From Candidatus Scatousia excrementigallinarum (lineage in GTDB: Bacteria; Cyanobacteriota; Vampirovibrionia; Gastranaerophilales; Gastranaerophilaceae), in NCBI GenBank assembly GCA_018711035.1, contig DVIU01000117.1, positions 1 through 38,598 on the forward strand: 38,598 nucleotides of DNA. The letters run 5' to 3'. Position numbers and translations under genes: made by a program. The notes under the pieces were generated by a model, which saw only the letters and a program-made list of their open reading frames with translations, had not been told where the DNA came from and did no database searches. Below are positions 36,221 through 38,598 of this stretch, piece by piece. Numbering within the stretch: position 1 is the stretch's first letter; each line of letters opens with the position of its first letter.

Positions 36221-37851
36221 ACGATTACTGCAATTTTTTCAGATTCTTCATTTTTTTTCAGAATTTTATAAAGTTCAATTCCTGCACAGAGACTGTAAAC
36301 ATTTTCAAAGCCGCGTTGGATAAGTATTCTTGAGGCAACATAGCTTTGAAAACCGGTATTACAGAAAAGAATAATTTTCTTATTCCGTGGCAGCCCATTA
36401 TATTTTTCACGCAAATCTGGTGTATAAATATGTTTTGCCCCGTCTATTGTTTCACGGTTAAATGTTTCAAAATTCCTTACGTCAACAAGCATTGCTCCCT
36501 CAATATCCTCATAAAATGCTGGTTTAAAAAATCCTTTGAGAATGTTATCAGCATTCATACCAAGAATATTAACAGGGTCTTTTGCAGAAGAATAAGGCGG
36601 AGCATAACACAGTTCAAGGTCAATTAAATCCCAGACCTTATTACGATTACGCATAGCGGCAGCCATGACGTCAACACGCTTGTCAACACCTTCGCGGCCG
36701 ACAGCCTGCATTCCGAGAATATCACCCTCTCTATTGAACAGCATTTTAAAAAGTGTTCTGGTTGCATTTGGATAATAACTTGCATGAGAAAATCCGAAAG
36801 TAATTGTCTTTAAATATTCAATTCCGGATTTTTTAAGAGAAGCTTCCGACATCCCGACGCTAGCAACTGTCAAATCAAAAACTTTAATAACAGAAGCACC
36901 AATTGTCTTCTTATAAGTTGATTTGTATCCTTTTATATTATCAGCAATAATTCTTCCCTGACGGTTAGCAGGGCCTGCCATAGGAATAATAGCTTCATTT
37001 CCCGAAACAAAATCATTTACTTCCACACTGTCTCCGCCGGCGTAAATATTTTCATCAGATGTCTGCATAAATTCATTTACCATTACAGCACCGCTTTTGC
37101 CGATTTTCAAACCGCATGATGCGGCAAGAGTTGTCTCAGGCTTGACACCGATTCCCATAATTGCGATATCATAAGGAATTTTTCTACCTGACTCAAGAGT
37201 TAGTTCATTATCACCAAAATTTTTTACTCCGTCAGACAAAATCAATTTAACACCATGTTTTCTGATTTCATTTTGAGCAGCAGCCGCAATCTCATAATCT
37301 ATATGCGGTAAAACATGTTCTCTCAGTTCTATAAGAGTTACAGAGGTTATCCCGCTGAGACTTTCCGCCATCTCAATTCCTATAAAGCCTCCGCCTATAA
37401 TAACAGCATTTTTTGCTTTTGTGTTTTTTATAAATTCTTTAATTTTTTCAATGTCTTTAAGCATTCTGACTGTAAAAATTTTCGGATTATTACAAACCCC
37501 TTCTATATCAGGTACAAAAGGATTTGCCCCCGGAGCAAGAACAAGTTTATCATATGGCAACTCGTCACCATTTTGCAAAACAACTTTCTTCTCATCACGT
37601 TTAATTTTCACAACTTCCGCATCTAGTTTTACATCAACGTTTAAAAGTTCCTTAAACTTCTTTGGAGAAGAAACATGCATAACATTCTCATCTGCAATAT
37701 ATCCGGAACAATAATAAGGCAGACCGCAATTTGCAATTGAAATTTCAAAGGTTTTTTCCAGAATAATTATTTCCGCACTGTCATCGAGTCTTCTTAACCT
37801 TGCCGCAGCACTTGCACCGCAAGCTCCGCCGCCTATAATTAATACTTTCAT
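36217..37851 (-). CDS. CoA-disulfide reductase/NADH oxidase-like FAD protein fused to C-terminal rhodanese domain
   Basis: KVLIIGGGACGASAAARLRRLD, FEISIANCGLPYYCSGYI (redox Cys), YAGGDSVEV, C-terminal ILFCNTGFQSYVASRILIQRGFENVYSLCAGI rhodanese; start at MKVLIIGGG (37851) rather than 37932. Confidence 0.9.
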   Translation of the reverse strand: MKVLIIGGGACGASAAARLRRLDDSAEIIILEKTFEISIANCGLPYYCSGYIADENVMHVSSPKKFKELLNVDVKLDAEVVKIKRDEKKVVLQNGDELPYDKLVLAPGANPFVPDIEGVCNNPKIFTVRMLKDIEKIKEFIKNTKAKNAVIIGGGFIGIEMAESLSGITSVTLIELREHVLPHIDYEIAAAAQNEIRKHGVKLILSDGVKNFGDNELTLESGRKIPYDIAIMGIGVKPETTLAASCGLKIGKSGAVMVNEFMQTSDENIYAGGDSVEVNDFVSGNEAIIPMAGPANRQGRIIADNIKGYKSTYKKTIGASVIKVFDLTVASVGMSEASLKKSGIEYLKTITFGFSHASYYPNATRTLFKMLFNREGDILGMQAVGREGVDKRVDVMAAAMRNRNKVWDLIDLELCYAPPYSSAKDPVNILGMNADNILKGFFKPAFYEDIEGAMLVDVRNFETFNRETIDGAKHIYTPDLREKYNGLPRNKKIILFCNTGFQSYVASRILIQRGFENVYSLCAGIELYKILKKNEESEKIAVIV

Positions 37852-37934
37852 ATAATATCTCCATTTATACTTAAAATATATCATAAATAGTATCAGAGCT
37901 TTATTTCTTAATAAATTACTTATATAATACAATT

Positions 37935-38585
37935 ATGAAAAAGATTATTTTAATAACATTATTATCACTTATTTTTACAATGCCGGTTATAGCGGAAGAA
38001 CATTATAATGATGAAATTTATCTTGACTTAAACACGCCTGCCGGAAGTATTAATCTGAAAACACCGCAAAAACTTGAATCAATGAAGCTTGATTTAATAC
38101 CTGCAAAAGATTTCAGAGTCTCTCCGCAGAATATTTACGACTACAACAACAAAAACCCTTACAGCAAGCAATCAGCATCCTATAAAAGAGAAAAAAAGCA
38201 CGGAAATTTTGCCTTCGGAACAAAAACCGACACTACATTTGCTCCTGAATCTTACTCACAAACAAATACAATGTTTGCCAAATATAATAAAAACAGATTC
38301 ACACTCAATACTTCATATAAAAACAATTCTTTCGCCTCACTTGATAAAACAGGAAAAGGAACCTTCGCATTTACACCTGAATACAAATTAAACAACCATG
38401 TAACTTTACAAAATGTATATTCTGCAAATTTTATGGACAGAAACAGAAAAAATGAACTTATATTCAGCCTCAAACCTTTTAAAGATGACCGGATGAATTT
38501 TGATGTCGGAGCAGGACAAATATATTCTGACAACACCTCTCCAATCCGCTCGCAATTAAACTTTTCGACAAAAATTAAATTTTAA
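37935..38585 (+). CDS. Putative small outer-membrane beta-barrel-like protein
   Basis: Signal peptide; alternating polar/hydrophobic strands; C-terminal RSQLNFSTKIKF ends in Phe as in OMP sorting signals. Confidence 0.55.
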   Translation: MKKIILITLLSLIFTMPVIAEEHYNDEIYLDLNTPAGSINLKTPQKLESMKLDLIPAKDFRVSPQNIYDYNNKNPYSKQSASYKREKKHGNFAFGTKTDTTFAPESYSQTNTMFAKYNKNRFTLNTSYKNNSFASLDKTGKGTFAFTPEYKLNNHVTLQNVYSANFMDRNRKNELIFSLKPFKDDRMNFDVGAGQIYSDNTSPIRSQLNFSTKIKF

Positions 38586-38598
38586 TGTATAATCAAAG

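Noticed and set aside
1-38598. CRISPR arrays, tRNA/rRNA genes, IS elements, prophage
   Set aside because: No regularly spaced repeats, no recognisable tRNA/rRNA sequence, no transposase, integrase or phage structural ORFs seen by eye; a tRNAscan/Infernal/CRISPRfinder run would be definitive.

Overview
This is a low-GC bacterial window with dense operons. Gene content and the style of its lineage-specific proteins suggest a Gram-negative, possibly a non-photosynthetic cyanobacterial relative (Gastranaerophilales/Melainabacteria-like); that taxonomy is inference only. The main system is a compact aryl-polyene-type (APE-like) type II fatty-acid/polyketide cluster at about 12.3-24.8 kb. It has two complete ketosynthases, a Cys-less KS/CLF-like partner, FabG, two ACPs, an adenylation-dehydratase fusion, a KS-dehydratase fusion, thioesterase, PlsC- and LpxL-type acyltransferases, LolA-like, MMPL/RND exporter and a GT61 glycosyltransferase, with a phosphopantetheinyl transferase about 3 kb away. 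The second point of interest is a putative metal regulon at 4.8-6.85 kb: a DtxR/MntR-type regulator, a His-rich membrane protein, and an unlisted 46-aa small ORF on the opposite strand. Two near-identical ~41-nt promoter/operators drive the two transcripts, and the small-ORF transcript ends in a perfect hairpin terminator. Other content: partial HipA-like kinase, DUF2971, Hsp20, acyl-ACP thioesterase, GNAT, tail-anchored amidohydrolase, ABC-F ATPase, XRE regulator, SLT-like protein with EF-hand, M48 peptidase, a MarR-TolC-HlyD-ABC efflux operon with a clear palindromic operator, ferredoxin-nitroreductase, class II photolyase, CoA-disulfide-reductase/rhodanese and a small outer-membrane-like protein. 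No rRNA, tRNA, CRISPR array or IS element was seen.
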